The notes under the pieces are model-generated. The model was given only the letters and a program-made list of their open reading frames with translations, made no database searches and was not told the origin of the DNA. DNA of 21,476 nt, taken from positions 1 to 21,476 of IMG/VR virus record IMGVR_UViG_3300032241_000984; one strand, 5' to 3'. Of this stretch, positions 1 to 7,171 are shown piece by piece. Position numbers and translations under genes: made by a program. This stretch comes from a virus. Within the stretch, counting starts at the first letter, position 1. The number at the start of each line of letters is the position of its first letter.

Positions 1-101
1 ACCCAAGAACAACGTCGGCGGTTTGGCTTGTGTATCTCACTTCAAGTGGTGGAGCATTTTACGACCAACCTTGGGTCAATATCGCAATTTTCGGAAACTA
101 A
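1..101 (+). CDS. C-terminal end of a tail-fibre-like protein (partial)
   Basis: An open frame enters from the left edge (codons in phase with base 3) and stops at TAA 99-101, giving about 32 residues. The end reads SSGGAFYDQPWVNIAIFGN, a hydrophobic beta-strand-like ending of the kind seen in phage fibre proteins. The next gene's Shine-Dalgarno sequence directly follows the stop, as expected if this is a real upstream gene. Two other frames are also open here, so frame choice rests on the plausible ending and the spacing. Function as a fibre protein is inferred from position and composition. Confidence 0.55.
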   Translation, partial: PRTTSAVWLVYLTSSGGAFYDQPWVNIAIFGN

Positions 102-112
102 AAGGAAACATC

Positions 113-544
113 ATGGCACAAGTTATCATCTACACAAATACAAACGGCGGCGTATCTGTCTGTGTCCCTACAGGCGAATTGCCAATTGAACAGGTTTTAA
201 CAAAAGATTGCCCTGCTGGTGCGATCATTGTTGACGACAGCACATTACCACAAGGTAATGATGCGCAGTTTTTTGACTCTTGGGTTCTTAATGGTACAAC
301 AGTAACTGTTGATATAACCAAAGCAAAAGCACAGGCAACAAGCCAGCTTAATCAATTGGCTTATACGGAAGCACAGCATCGCATGGCAAAAGCTGGCGCT
401 GGTCTTTCTAATGTTCTTTCTGATACTGACTGGGCTACTGCTCTTTCTACTGCGCGCTCTACTATTACAGCAGCAACAGACACAACTGGTTTAGTCAATG
501 CTTTACAGCCTGTTCAAACAGCAATTGCCGCTAATGCACTATAA
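113..544 (+). CDS. Small tail-fibre-associated protein (143 aa)
   Basis: The start is ATG at 113, preceded by AAAGGA at 101-106; the longer open frame back to base 23 has no ribosome binding site and would overlap the previous gene. The N-terminus (MAQVIIYTNTNGGVSVCVPTG) and the segment with CPAGAIIVDDSTLP resemble a small protein I recall from many tailed phages, encoded beside tail-fibre genes. The C-terminal half (from about residue 65) is Ala/Thr/Gln-rich and probably helical. No catalytic motif is visible. A structural or fibre-assembly role is inferred from neighbours: a fibre end upstream and a fibre-tip domain 9 nt downstream. Confidence 0.7.
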   Translation: MAQVIIYTNTNGGVSVCVPTGELPIEQVLTKDCPAGAIIVDDSTLPQGNDAQFFDSWVLNGTTVTVDITKAKAQATSQLNQLAYTEAQHRMAKAGAGLSNVLSDTDWATALSTARSTITAATDTTGLVNALQPVQTAIAANAL

Positions 545-553
545 GGAAACAAT

Positions 554-1060
554 ATGAGTATTACTCTTGATGGCAGCAACGCAACAACAGGCGGTTTGAT
601 TAACGTTGGTACGGCTCAAAACAGTACCAGCGGTACATCTGTTTTGTTCACAGGTATACCTGCAACGGCAAAACGTATTACTGTGATGTTTAATGGCGTT
701 AAAACAAGTGGAACATCAACCAAACAATTACAAATTGGTTCTGGTTCGCTTGTAACAACTGGATATACAACTAGCTATACTCAAGTTGGTTCCGCCGGAA
801 CTTCTGCTGGAAACTTATCTACGGGGTTTCCCATTGATCTTGCAGATACAACTATGACAAATTATGGTTCTCTTGTTTTAAATTCGTTTGGTAATAATAT
901 ATGGATGTATACATCAATTATTGGTAGAGCTAACGAAGCATATACGACTTATGCTGCTGGCGCAGTAAGTTTATCTGGCGCATTAGATCGTGTGAATATT
1001 ACAACTGTTAACGGAACTGATACGTTTACCGCAGGTTCAATCAATATATTGTGGGAATAG
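554..1060 (+). CDS. Fibre-tip / receptor-binding-like domain protein (168 aa)
   Basis: ATG at 554 follows AAGGA at 543-547. The protein is almost entirely a Thr/Ser/Gly-rich beta fold. Its pattern, SGTSVLFTGIPATAKRITVMF near residues 26-46 and a close in TFTAGSINILWE, is one I recognise from C-terminal domains of many phage and prophage tail fibres, where it probably forms the trimeric distal tip. Here it stands alone as a gene, so it may bind to the end of another fibre. It lies between two fibre-related genes. Receptor binding is inferred from family resemblance; no ligand can be predicted. Confidence 0.7.
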   Translation: MSITLDGSNATTGGLINVGTAQNSTSGTSVLFTGIPATAKRITVMFNGVKTSGTSTKQLQIGSGSLVTTGYTTSYTQVGSAGTSAGNLSTGFPIDLADTTMTNYGSLVLNSFGNNIWMYTSIIGRANEAYTTYAAGAVSLSGALDRVNITTVNGTDTFTAGSINILWE

Positions 1061-1068
1061 ATTTATAG

Positions 1069-1076
1069 CATAAATA
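1069..1076 (+). promoter_or_regulatory. T4-type late promoter variant (CATAAATA)
   Basis: CATAAATA differs from the T4 late consensus TATAAATA only at the first base. It lies in the 37-nt gap upstream of the large fibre gene, 29 nt before the ATG, and is followed by an A/T-rich stretch. Octamers in comparable positions occur upstream of other genes in this window. Confidence 0.5.
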
Positions 1077-1097
1077 ATAATAATAAAAAGGTAGAGA

Positions 1098-3641
1098 ATG
1101 ACACAGGCATATCAATTAAGTGATCTTGGACAACTACTGACAGTTGATACTGTCGGTAACAATATCACATTGGCTGCCAATAGTTTTGTTGTTGGTAATG
1201 CTTCTGTTAATGCTACTATTAACTCGACTGCTTTTACAGGTACAGCTAACAATACATCATATTTTGGTGGTGTTGCTGCTTCGTCATACGTTAATACGTC
1301 TGGCTCATATACTATTTCAGGCATTCATACGCATACGGCTAATTTAATTGTTAATGCGGTTTTATCTGTTAACAATGAAGTTGTTTCGGGTAATGGTTTC
1401 TATTCTAATTCTACGTTTGCTGGTGCACCTACATATGGCGATGGTATTGTTGTCGATTACGTCACAGGTAATGGGCGTATTTCAGTTGGATCTGCTGACG
1501 GCATTACTCTTTATACAAACGGGGTTGCTGGCGTTGCAATGGCTTCTGCAAATACCTCTGGTTTTTATATTGCCAATGGTGGGGTTAACGCTGCTTCTTT
1601 TAACGTTAGCACTTCTACAATTGCTAACTCAACGGGTGTATATACTGGAGTTGTCAATGCAACTTCTATAACCACTACAAACGCATATTTTTCTGGTTCT
1701 GCAAATATTGCTGGAAATTTGGTTGTTAGTGGAAACGTTGCTATCTCAGGCAATCTTACCATCTCAGGTAATACTGTTTCAATCGGCGCGAATAATCTTG
1801 CTGTTCTTGACTCTGTTATTTCTCTTCATACGCAAGCTAACTTAGCGCCATGGACAACTAATGATGGTCAAAATATCGGTGTTTCTTTTCACTATTATAA
1901 TGGTGCTGATTCACAAGCATTGCTTGACTTAGATAATAGTAGTGGTCGTTTGATATGGTGGGCCAATTCAACAGATGCTATTTTAGGTAATCCATCAGGC
2001 ACTGCGTTAGGTACTTTCCAAGCAAATACTCTTTGGGTTGGTACTAATACTGTTTATACTGTTGTTAATAGTACTGGCTTCAGTGGCACTGCAAATAATT
2101 CTTTATATCTTGGTGGTACTGCAGCTGCTAATTTTGTACAAAATTCTGGCGCGTATACTATTTCGGGTGTTCATACACATACTGCAAACGTAGTATTAGC
2201 AGGTTTAATAGCAAATGGAAGTATAGGTTCATCAGGTCAATATCTTACATCAAATGGTTCTAGTACATATTGGTCAGCAGGTTCTAGTTATACTTTTGGT
2301 ACTGGATTAGTCAATAGCTCAGGTACAATAACCGTTGACTCTTCTTATATTGCTAAAATATCTGCTAACAATGCATCATATCTTGGTGGTGTTGCTGCTT
2401 CATCATACGCTTTACTTTCAGGTCCAACATTTACTGGTACAACAACAACTTCCGCCCTCACAGTAAATGGAGGATTTTATCAGGGTTCTGGATACGCGTA
2501 CATAGGATATTATAATTCAGCTGGCGCTTATCCGAGTCCCGCAAATTCTTTAGGAATTGGTTCCAATTTCACTAATGGTAATTCTGAAATAAATCTTTGG
2601 AATACATATAACCCTTCAACCTATTCTTCCACTGGTTTTAGATTTATGCAACAATTAACATCAAGTACATATCGAGACTTGATGTTTTTAAGACAAGATG
2701 GGTATATAGGTTTTGGTACAATATCACCAATTAGACCAATTCATTTTAATAATGGAACAAATGTTTTTGAAATGAGTTGTTCAGGTTCCTCATCGTCGGG
2801 AACTTCCTATTTTAACATATCAGATTCATCAGGAAGCAATGGCGGCGGGTGGTCTTATATTATCAGAGGGCTTGCAAGCAGTGGCAGTGCTACTGTTAAT
2901 CTTTCGGGTATGTCTATATATTCTAATTTGTTAACAGTTTATGGTGGTTTAATAACAAGCGGAACAGGTGGGTTTTTATCCTCACAATCTGGTCTCACCA
3001 ACGAACCTGGTTCTGTAAGTGCAACGAATTGGTTTAGAACTTATGGTGCCACTGGACTTTATTGGGAAAGTTATGGAAGAGGTATTTCTCCGACCGATGG
3101 CTTTGTTAGCTATGGTAATTTGTGTGTTTATGGATCAGGTCTTAATGGTTGGCAAGGTATATCATTTACTACTGGCAATAATACCATTTTAATGGGTAAT
3201 GGTAGTAGTTGGGGTGTTTATAATCCTTCCACTAGTGTGTGGATGATGATTAGCGATTATAGTGGTAACGTCACATTTAACGGTAACGTTGCAGCTTATT
3301 CAGATCTTAGATTAAAACAAAATGTGCAACCTATTGACAATATAACTCAACGTAGAAATACTCTTGCATTAAGCGCTATTAAATATGAAAGAGATGGACG
3401 TACAAGAATTGGTTACGGTGCTCAAACACTAAGAGACAATGGCTGTTCAGAATTTGTTATGGAACAAAATGACTCTTTAAAACTTGTTACTGGTTTGGGT
3501 ACTCTTTCTGTTGATTATGGCGAAACATCAGCTATACTTGCAGTTGCATCTAAAAATACGGATGATAAAGTTGATGCTTTAGAACAACGTATTGCATATC
3601 TTGAATCTGTTATTAGCAATTTTTTGGGAGATAAAAAATGA
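1098..3641 (+). CDS. Large tail fibre with C-terminal S74 intramolecular chaperone (847 aa)
   Basis: This is a long trimeric fibre protein. ATG at 1098 follows AAGGTAGAGA. The shaft is Gly/Ser/Thr/Asn-rich with beta-repeats (for example VSGNVAISGNLTISGN around residues 209-224) and duplicated units at residues 42-82 and 324-364. Residues about 253-288 (DGQNIGVSFHYYNGAD, then an LIWW strand) match a segment I recall from marine T4-like phage fibres. The C-terminal 113 residues are a peptidase S74 (endosialidase-type) chaperone: YSDLRLKQNV with the Ser735-Asp736 pair, a GYGAQTL motif, and a final coiled coil (VDALEQRIAYLESVISNFL). Known S74 domains trimerise the fibre and cut themselves off just before the Ser. 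It overlaps the next start by 4 nt (ATGA). Confidence 0.93.
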   Translation: MTQAYQLSDLGQLLTVDTVGNNITLAANSFVVGNASVNATINSTAFTGTANNTSYFGGVAASSYVNTSGSYTISGIHTHTANLIVNAVLSVNNEVVSGNGFYSNSTFAGAPTYGDGIVVDYVTGNGRISVGSADGITLYTNGVAGVAMASANTSGFYIANGGVNAASFNVSTSTIANSTGVYTGVVNATSITTTNAYFSGSANIAGNLVVSGNVAISGNLTISGNTVSIGANNLAVLDSVISLHTQANLAPWTTNDGQNIGVSFHYYNGADSQALLDLDNSSGRLIWWANSTDAILGNPSGTALGTFQANTLWVGTNTVYTVVNSTGFSGTANNSLYLGGTAAANFVQNSGAYTISGVHTHTANVVLAGLIANGSIGSSGQYLTSNGSSTYWSAGSSYTFGTGLVNSSGTITVDSSYIAKISANNASYLGGVAASSYALLSGPTFTGTTTTSALTVNGGFYQGSGYAYIGYYNSAGAYPSPANSLGIGSNFTNGNSEINLWNTYNPSTYSSTGFRFMQQLTSSTYRDLMFLRQDGYIGFGTISPIRPIHFNNGTNVFEMSCSGSSSSGTSYFNISDSSGSNGGGWSYIIRGLASSGSATVNLSGMSIYSNLLTVYGGLITSGTGGFLSSQSGLTNEPGSVSATNWFRTYGATGLYWESYGRGISPTDGFVSYGNLCVYGSGLNGWQGISFTTGNNTILMGNGSSWGVYNPSTSVWMMISDYSGNVTFNGNVAAYSDLRLKQNVQPIDNITQRRNTLALSAIKYERDGRTRIGYGAQTLRDNGCSEFVMEQNDSLKLVTGLGTLSVDYGETSAILAVASKNTDDKVDALEQRIAYLESVISNFLGDKK
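1221..1343 (+). repeat. Fibre shaft repeat unit, copy 1 (41 codons)
   Basis: Residues 42-82 of the large fibre carry the pattern N-S-T-x-F-x-G-T-A-N-N, then Y-x-G-G-x-A-A, then Y-T-I-S-G, then H-T-H-T-A-N. The unit recurs at residues 324-364 with the same length and conserved anchors, and a shortened version occurs near residue 422. Confidence 0.85.
2067..2189 (+). repeat. Fibre shaft repeat unit, copy 2 (41 codons)
   Basis: Residues 324-364 match copy 1 in register without gaps, including NSTGFSGTANN, YLGG, the AYTISG strand and HTHTAN. Third-position differences are many, so the duplication is old or maintained by protein-level selection. Confidence 0.85.
2361..2438 (+). repeat. Partial third copy of the fibre repeat
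   Basis: Residues 422-447 repeat the first half of the unit (SANNASYLGGVAASSY) and then switch to SGPTFTG, a common phage fibre linker. The HTHTAN part is missing. Confidence 0.7.
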
Positions 3642-3934
3642 ACGTAGAAATTATAGCTCATGATACAGTTAATGGATTAGCAGAAATTAAATTTACTCAT
3701 AACGGGGTTGTTCATCAGGATAAATATGATTTAATACATGTTATTCCTGGAACTTCAAAAACATTAAAAGATACTAACAAGGTTTTTGACAAAGATATGC
3801 AATTAAAAGTTATAGATACTTTAACTGCATTAATTCAGAATAATATTGAAAATGGTTCTCATAGTCCAAATTTAGTTGGAGTTAATGAACCACCTCAACC
3901 AAACAATAATACACAAAATATTGTTAATAGATAA
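3638..3934 (+). CDS. Small fibre-accessory protein of T4-like phages (98 aa)
   Basis: The ATG overlaps the fibre stop codon (ATGA, 3638-3641), which suggests coupled translation with the fibre. The first 70 residues are compact: a beta-strand pair (NVEIIAHDTVNGLAEIKFTHNG), a short segment with VIPGTSKTL, and a helix (LKVIDTLTALIQNNIENG). The last 25 residues are Pro/Asn-rich and probably disordered. I recall similar short proteins beside fibre genes in T4-like phages of aquatic bacteria, with no established function. A role in fibre assembly or attachment is inferred from the coupling only. Confidence 0.7.
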   Translation: MNVEIIAHDTVNGLAEIKFTHNGVVHQDKYDLIHVIPGTSKTLKDTNKVFDKDMQLKVIDTLTALIQNNIENGSHSPNLVGVNEPPQPNNNTQNIVNR

Positions 3935-3950
3935 AGTGTGGCTTACACTT
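3934..3950 (+). other. Short hairpin after the fibre operon
   Basis: AAGTGTG and TACACTT can pair over a 3-nt loop (six Watson-Crick pairs plus one G-T), starting on the stop codon of the preceding gene. No run of T follows, so it is at best a weak terminator or an RNA-processing or stabilising structure between the fibre genes and the cassette. Confidence 0.35.
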
Positions 3951-3997
3951 ACTTAACCACTCATGCCATGGACTAATACATAAAGGAGAACTTAGTA

Positions 3998-4153
3998 ATG
4001 AATACAATAACTCTTGAATTGAACATTGATCAACTTAATATTGTTCTATATGCTTTAAGAAAATTACCTTTTGAAACAGTAGAACAAATTTTACCAGAAA
4101 TCATTAGTCAAGCACAGAAACAGCTGCCAAATGGACCCCAACAGGCTAATTAA
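3998..4153 (+). CDS. 51-aa small phage protein, paralogue of the 64-aa protein at 10492
   Basis: ATG at 3998 is preceded by AAAGGAG at 3983-3989, one of the strongest ribosome binding sites in the window. It encodes 51 residues beginning MNTITLELNIDQLNIVLYAL. The pattern (hydrophobic strand, Asn/Asp-Gln, helix, R-K-L-P-F, helix ending near Q-K-Q-L) matches residues 7-47 of the 64-aa protein encoded at 10492 position by position (T-L-x-L, L-P-[FY], then an I-x-x-Q/F helix). Short proteins of this type occur near fibre genes in other T4-like phages as far as I recall; function unknown. It ends 2 nt before the first Cys-tailed gene. Confidence 0.75.
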   Translation: MNTITLELNIDQLNIVLYALRKLPFETVEQILPEIISQAQKQLPNGPQQAN

Positions 4154-4155
4154 AA

Positions 4156-4443
4156 ATGGCTATTAACTACGCTAGGGATATCTATAACGTTGCTCAGCAT
4201 TACGCTGGTGAAGTTATGGATTATTACGGTTTCACATATCCAGCAGCTACGTCAATGTATAATCTAAATTATTTTAGAGGTAAACCAAGATACGTTGGTG
4301 GCTCTGGACCAGGTGGGCCTAGCCCTGGATATTTTTCTGGTGGGACTATAACTTTAAACGATTTTTATAATACAGACGGTAATTGTAATTGTAATTGTAA
4401 TTGTGATTGCGCGTGTGCGTGTGATTGTGCTTGTAACTGTTAG
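4156..4443 (+). CDS. Cys-tailed protein A: candidate radical-SAM substrate (95 aa)
   Basis: The final 20 residues are ten consecutive Xaa-Cys dipeptides (NC x4, DC, AC, AC, DC, AC, NC); no other cysteine occurs in the protein. Residues 1-75 form a separate region: an aromatic-rich N-terminus (ARDIYNVAQHYAGEVMDYYG), a Gly/Pro-rich hinge (GGSGPGGPSPG, about 48-58) and GGTITLNDFYN (62-72), which resembles strand motifs of phage tail adhesins. The stop is 8 nt before the radical SAM/SPASM gene, whose AGGA ribosome binding site overlaps this stop codon. I infer that the tail is modified by that enzyme. There is no signal peptide. The ribosome binding site is weak, so translation may be coupled to the 51-aa gene just upstream. 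Metal binding by unmodified cysteines is the main alternative. Confidence 0.75.
   Translation: MAINYARDIYNVAQHYAGEVMDYYGFTYPAATSMYNLNYFRGKPRYVGGSGPGGPSPGYFSGGTITLNDFYNTDGNCNCNCNCDCACACDCACNC
4381..4440 (+). repeat. Tandem hexamer array encoding ten Xaa-Cys dipeptides
   Basis: Ten hexamers run in phase to the stop codon. Four are identical AATTGT copies, followed by variants GATTGC, GCGTGT (twice), GATTGT, GCTTGT and AACTGT. The second codon of each is TGT or TGC. Identical adjacent units make replication slippage, and hence length variation, plausible. Confidence 0.95.
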
Positions 4444-4451
4444 GATATAAT

Positions 4452-5861
4452 ATGAAATTTGATATACTTTGCACTGAACCCGATAACGATAAAGTTAGAG
4501 TTAGAAAATTTGTTTATGATAACATGACTTCTGAGATATTTGATGAAAATCAAAATTTAATAGATGTTACCCAAGTATTTGAAAAAGCAATTAAAAAAGA
4601 TTATAGTAAATTTAAAAAAGTAAAAACTGTATCTAAAGAAACACCACTCGGTAAAAGTGATATTAAGCTACTTAAAATTCAACTTGGACTTTCATGTAAT
4701 TATGGCTGTGAATATTGTTCACAAAGATTTGTACCAACCGAAGATGAAACCTCTTCAAAACATGTAGATAAGTTTGTTAAAAATTTAGATCTTTGGATTA
4801 AAGAGCCTGTTGAATGGGTTGAATTTTGGGGCGGTGAACCACTCATTTATATTAAAACACTAAAGCCATTAGCTGAACAACTCAGAGAAAAATGGCCAGA
4901 AGTAAAATTTAAAATAATAACCAATGGCTCACTACTAAATAAAGAGTTGAACGAATGGTTAGAAAACATGGAATTTCATGTTGGTATTTCTCATGATGGG
5001 CCTGGGCAAGCTGTTCGTGGACCTGATCCATTAGAAGATAGAAAAACAAGACAAGCAATTTTAGATCTATTTTATAGATTAGTTGATAAGAATAGAATCA
5101 GTTTTAATTCTATGATTCATCGTGAAAATATGGACCGTAAAAAAATTCAAGAATTCTTTGAAAATCTTTTAGGCGGTCAATATGTACGTATAGGTGAGGG
5201 TGGGTTTATTGACGCTTATGATGAAGGTGGATTATCAAATGCTCTTCAAAATAGAGATGAGCATTTAGCATTTCGCCGTATTACTATGCAGCAACTTAGA
5301 GAAGGTGAAATTCAAAAATTCAATATAACTCGTCAAAGATTGTTCGAATGGCTTGAAACTTTTGCCTTTCATAGACCCGCAGATATTATTGGTCAAAAAT
5401 GTGGTATGGATAACGAACACACAATAGCAGTTGACCTTAGAGGAAATGTTCTTACTTGTCAAAATGTTTCCGCTATTTCAACTGCTCCAAATGGAAAACC
5501 TCATAGAATAGGTCATGTTTCAAAGCTTGATGATGTTAAACTAAATACATCAACACACTGGTCTTTTAGAAAAGAATGCATGGGTTGCCCAGTCCTTCAA
5601 GGTTGTAAGGGAGCGTGCATGTTTCTTGAAGATAAATTATTTAAAGTATCTTGTGATAATGCTTATTCTGATCACCTGCCGTTTTTTGCTGGCGCGTTTG
5701 AAATGGCTACGGGATGTATGCCTTTCGGTATTATAGCTCATGATAAATCTTTACCAGATGATAGATCAGACTTATGGGGACCATTAGATTACGAAGTTAA
5801 ATTACCAGAAACAAGAGTAGCATATGAAAAGAATCTCGAGTCAGGCGATACAGTTTACTAA
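4452..5861 (+). CDS. Radical SAM/SPASM peptide-modifying enzyme A (469 aa)
   Basis: The radical SAM core has CNYGCEYC (Cys82, Cys86, Cys89) for the [4Fe-4S] cluster that cleaves AdoMet, and GGEP at 127-130. The C-terminal half has a complete SPASM pattern: Cys317, then GNVLTC with Cys336, a gap, Cys376-x2-Cys379-x5-Cys385-x3-Cys389, and Cys401. These are the ligands for two auxiliary clusters in enzymes such as sulfatase-maturating and thioether-forming RiPP enzymes. The first 70 residues are a basic, non-core extension shared with the second copy and may recognise substrate. It starts 8 nt after the Cys-tailed gene, so that protein is the obvious candidate substrate. The reaction (thioether formation, epimerisation, other Cys chemistry) cannot be told from sequence. 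Phage origin is clear from flanking genes. Confidence 0.9.
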   Translation: MKFDILCTEPDNDKVRVRKFVYDNMTSEIFDENQNLIDVTQVFEKAIKKDYSKFKKVKTVSKETPLGKSDIKLLKIQLGLSCNYGCEYCSQRFVPTEDETSSKHVDKFVKNLDLWIKEPVEWVEFWGGEPLIYIKTLKPLAEQLREKWPEVKFKIITNGSLLNKELNEWLENMEFHVGISHDGPGQAVRGPDPLEDRKTRQAILDLFYRLVDKNRISFNSMIHRENMDRKKIQEFFENLLGGQYVRIGEGGFIDAYDEGGLSNALQNRDEHLAFRRITMQQLREGEIQKFNITRQRLFEWLETFAFHRPADIIGQKCGMDNEHTIAVDLRGNVLTCQNVSAISTAPNGKPHRIGHVSKLDDVKLNTSTHWSFRKECMGCPVLQGCKGACMFLEDKLFKVSCDNAYSDHLPFFAGAFEMATGCMPFGIIAHDKSLPDDRSDLWGPLDYEVKLPETRVAYEKNLESGDTVY

Positions 5862-6489
5862 AGTATTACCTAGTATTCTTGTTGAACAGGACTGTGTAAC
5901 TATTCATGGGCTGCTTTTAACAAGAACACTAAACGAAAGAGACGTTATTCTTAATGCTGGTGAAGTTCTTGACTTATTAAATTCAAGAGCACCTCTTGAC
6001 GTAAATAATTTAGAACAAAACAGTTTTTTAAACCACGATCAGGCTATATACGGTGGTAGCGGTAAAGTATTCTTATATAGAGATTTTCCAGGCGTAAAAG
6101 CTGATTGGCTTGATAATACTGGTTCTTATGTTAGGTTTATGAGCAGTAAAACTTTACCTTTTTCTAGCCCACAATATTATCCAATGCGTCAATTGTCATT
6201 AGGTATTTCAGAATCTGGTTACCCTAATAACATGGTTTTACGTAATGAAATAGTTAATTCAAATGATGCTATACCACAGGTTATGCTTAAAGTTCCTTAT
6301 TTTAAAAACAATAATAATTTTATAACTGACTTCACTCAAACCAACATAACAATTATTTACGGTTTAGGTGGCTATTGGTGCAATTTAGATGGGTTTACAG
6401 AAATGCAACCAACAGATTTTATAAGTTCTGGCGCTTTAAGTAGAAATATTAAAGACCCAAATATACTAAAATTATTCGGAGTAAGTTAA
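5824..6489 (+). CDS. Unrecognised 221-aa protein, probably virion-associated
   Basis: The ATG at 5824 lies inside the radical SAM gene and overlaps its end by 38 nt; no other ATG lies early in the frame, so this start is likely although the ribosome binding site (AAGAG) is weak. I do not recognise the family. The protein is mostly beta-rich, with aromatic and Asn-rich segments (VFLYRDFPGVKADWLD around 82-97, a run of Asn near 161-165, and IIYGLGGYWCNLDGF around 176-190). There is no signal peptide, membrane segment or catalytic motif. The composition resembles phage baseplate or fibre accessory proteins. The overlap ties its expression to radical SAM enzyme A. Confidence 0.7.
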   Translation: MKRISSQAIQFTKVLPSILVEQDCVTIHGLLLTRTLNERDVILNAGEVLDLLNSRAPLDVNNLEQNSFLNHDQAIYGGSGKVFLYRDFPGVKADWLDNTGSYVRFMSSKTLPFSSPQYYPMRQLSLGISESGYPNNMVLRNEIVNSNDAIPQVMLKVPYFKNNNNFITDFTQTNITIIYGLGGYWCNLDGFTEMQPTDFISSGALSRNIKDPNILKLFGVS

Positions 6490-6912
6490 ATGGCAGATGC
6501 TAATACTTCAGCTAATACACCAGCAAATTTAGATTCAATCAATTTCACTTGGAACATTACAAATTTATCCTATGCACCTCAAAGTAATGGGCAGAATAAT
6601 GTTGTAAATGCTGTTTGGTGGACGCTAAAAGGAGTAGATGCTAATACTAACGCTAATTCTTTTATTGCGGGTATTGCCCCTATAGCATATGATGCAAATA
6701 GTACCTTTACTGCATATTCAGATTTGACACAAAATACCGTTATAACATGGGTCACTGAAGCTTATGGCAATACGTACGTAGATGATATGAAAACAAAACT
6801 TGGTTGGAGAATATTTTATAAAAACGCAAATAGCGCTGTTACTGTTGCAACTCCTCCATGGGTTGACCCTTCTAATGCATATTCTGGCCCTTGGCCTCCA
6901 ACAAATGTATAA
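6490..6912 (+). CDS. Small phage structural-type protein, DUF7936-like (140 aa)
   Basis: ATG at 6490 immediately follows the previous stop, with GGAG at 6478-6481. After an Ala/Asn/Thr-rich start, the pattern INFTWNITNLSY (about 17-28), a VVNAVWWTLKGVD strand, then FTAYSDLTQNTVITWVTEAYG (about 74-94) resembles a widespread small phage protein that I associate with DUF7936. That assignment is from memory and needs a profile search. The last 25 residues are Pro/Trp-rich. Function is not established. The stop codon forms part of a TATAAATA late promoter motif. Confidence 0.65.
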   Translation: MADANTSANTPANLDSINFTWNITNLSYAPQSNGQNNVVNAVWWTLKGVDANTNANSFIAGIAPIAYDANSTFTAYSDLTQNTVITWVTEAYGNTYVDDMKTKLGWRIFYKNANSAVTVATPPWVDPSNAYSGPWPPTNV

Positions 6913-6915
6913 ATA
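6908..6915 (+). promoter_or_regulatory. T4-type late promoter (TATAAATA)
   Basis: An exact match to the T4 late promoter octamer, containing the TAA stop of the preceding gene. It lies 28 nt before the ATG at 6936, so transcription would start just upstream of the ribosome binding site. It would give the second Cys-tail module its own late transcript. Confidence 0.7.
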
Positions 6916-6935
6916 ATAAAAAAATAGAGGAAGTT

Positions 6936-7163
6936 ATGACTGCACTGAGAACAGGAATTAGTTATCAAATTGTTAATACATTTACAACATCTACCAATGG
7001 GTTTGATGAAAATAGAGCACAGGTAGAATTGACATATCTTGATACAGAATCAAATTCTTCAATTATTATTGCTACATTAAATCTTAGTTTAGGTTCTGCA
7101 GAAGCTAATGATTCATCAATCATGCACCTTCTTTCAACTTCAGTTCCACAGTATTTTGTATAG
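6936..7163 (+). CDS. Unrecognised 75-aa protein
   Basis: The start at ATG 6936 is chosen because AGAGGAAG precedes it and because a late promoter lies just upstream; the open frame extends back to 6891 but would overlap the previous gene. The product starts MTALRTGISYQIVNTFTT, has a strand-rich middle (AQVELTYLDTESNSSIIIATLNLSL), and ends PQYFV. There is no cysteine and no recognisable motif. The stop overlaps the next gene's ribosome binding site. A virion-related role is only suggested by the company it keeps. Confidence 0.65.
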   Translation: MTALRTGISYQIVNTFTTSTNGFDENRAQVELTYLDTESNSSIIIATLNLSLGSAEANDSSIMHLLSTSVPQYFV

Positions 7164-7171
7164 AGGGAATT

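Noticed and set aside
23-112. Longer N-terminus for the protein ending at 544
   Set aside because: The upstream part overlaps the end of a fibre-like gene in another frame, and the AAAGGA site fits the ATG at 113.
4381-4440. Short tandem repeats resembling a CRISPR or satellite array
   Set aside because: Units are 6 nt, without spacers, in frame to the stop codon of a gene with a plausible fold upstream. They encode a regular peptide.
4156-4443. Metallothionein as the primary call for the Cys-tailed protein
   Set aside because: Strict Xaa-Cys alternation limited to the C-terminus and the adjacent SPASM enzyme fit a modified tail better. Metal binding is kept only as an alternative.
4452-5861. 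Host sulfatase-maturating enzyme picked up as a metabolic gene
   Set aside because: No sulfatase or (C/S)xPxR motif protein is visible nearby, and the enzyme occurs twice, each with a Cys-tailed gene.
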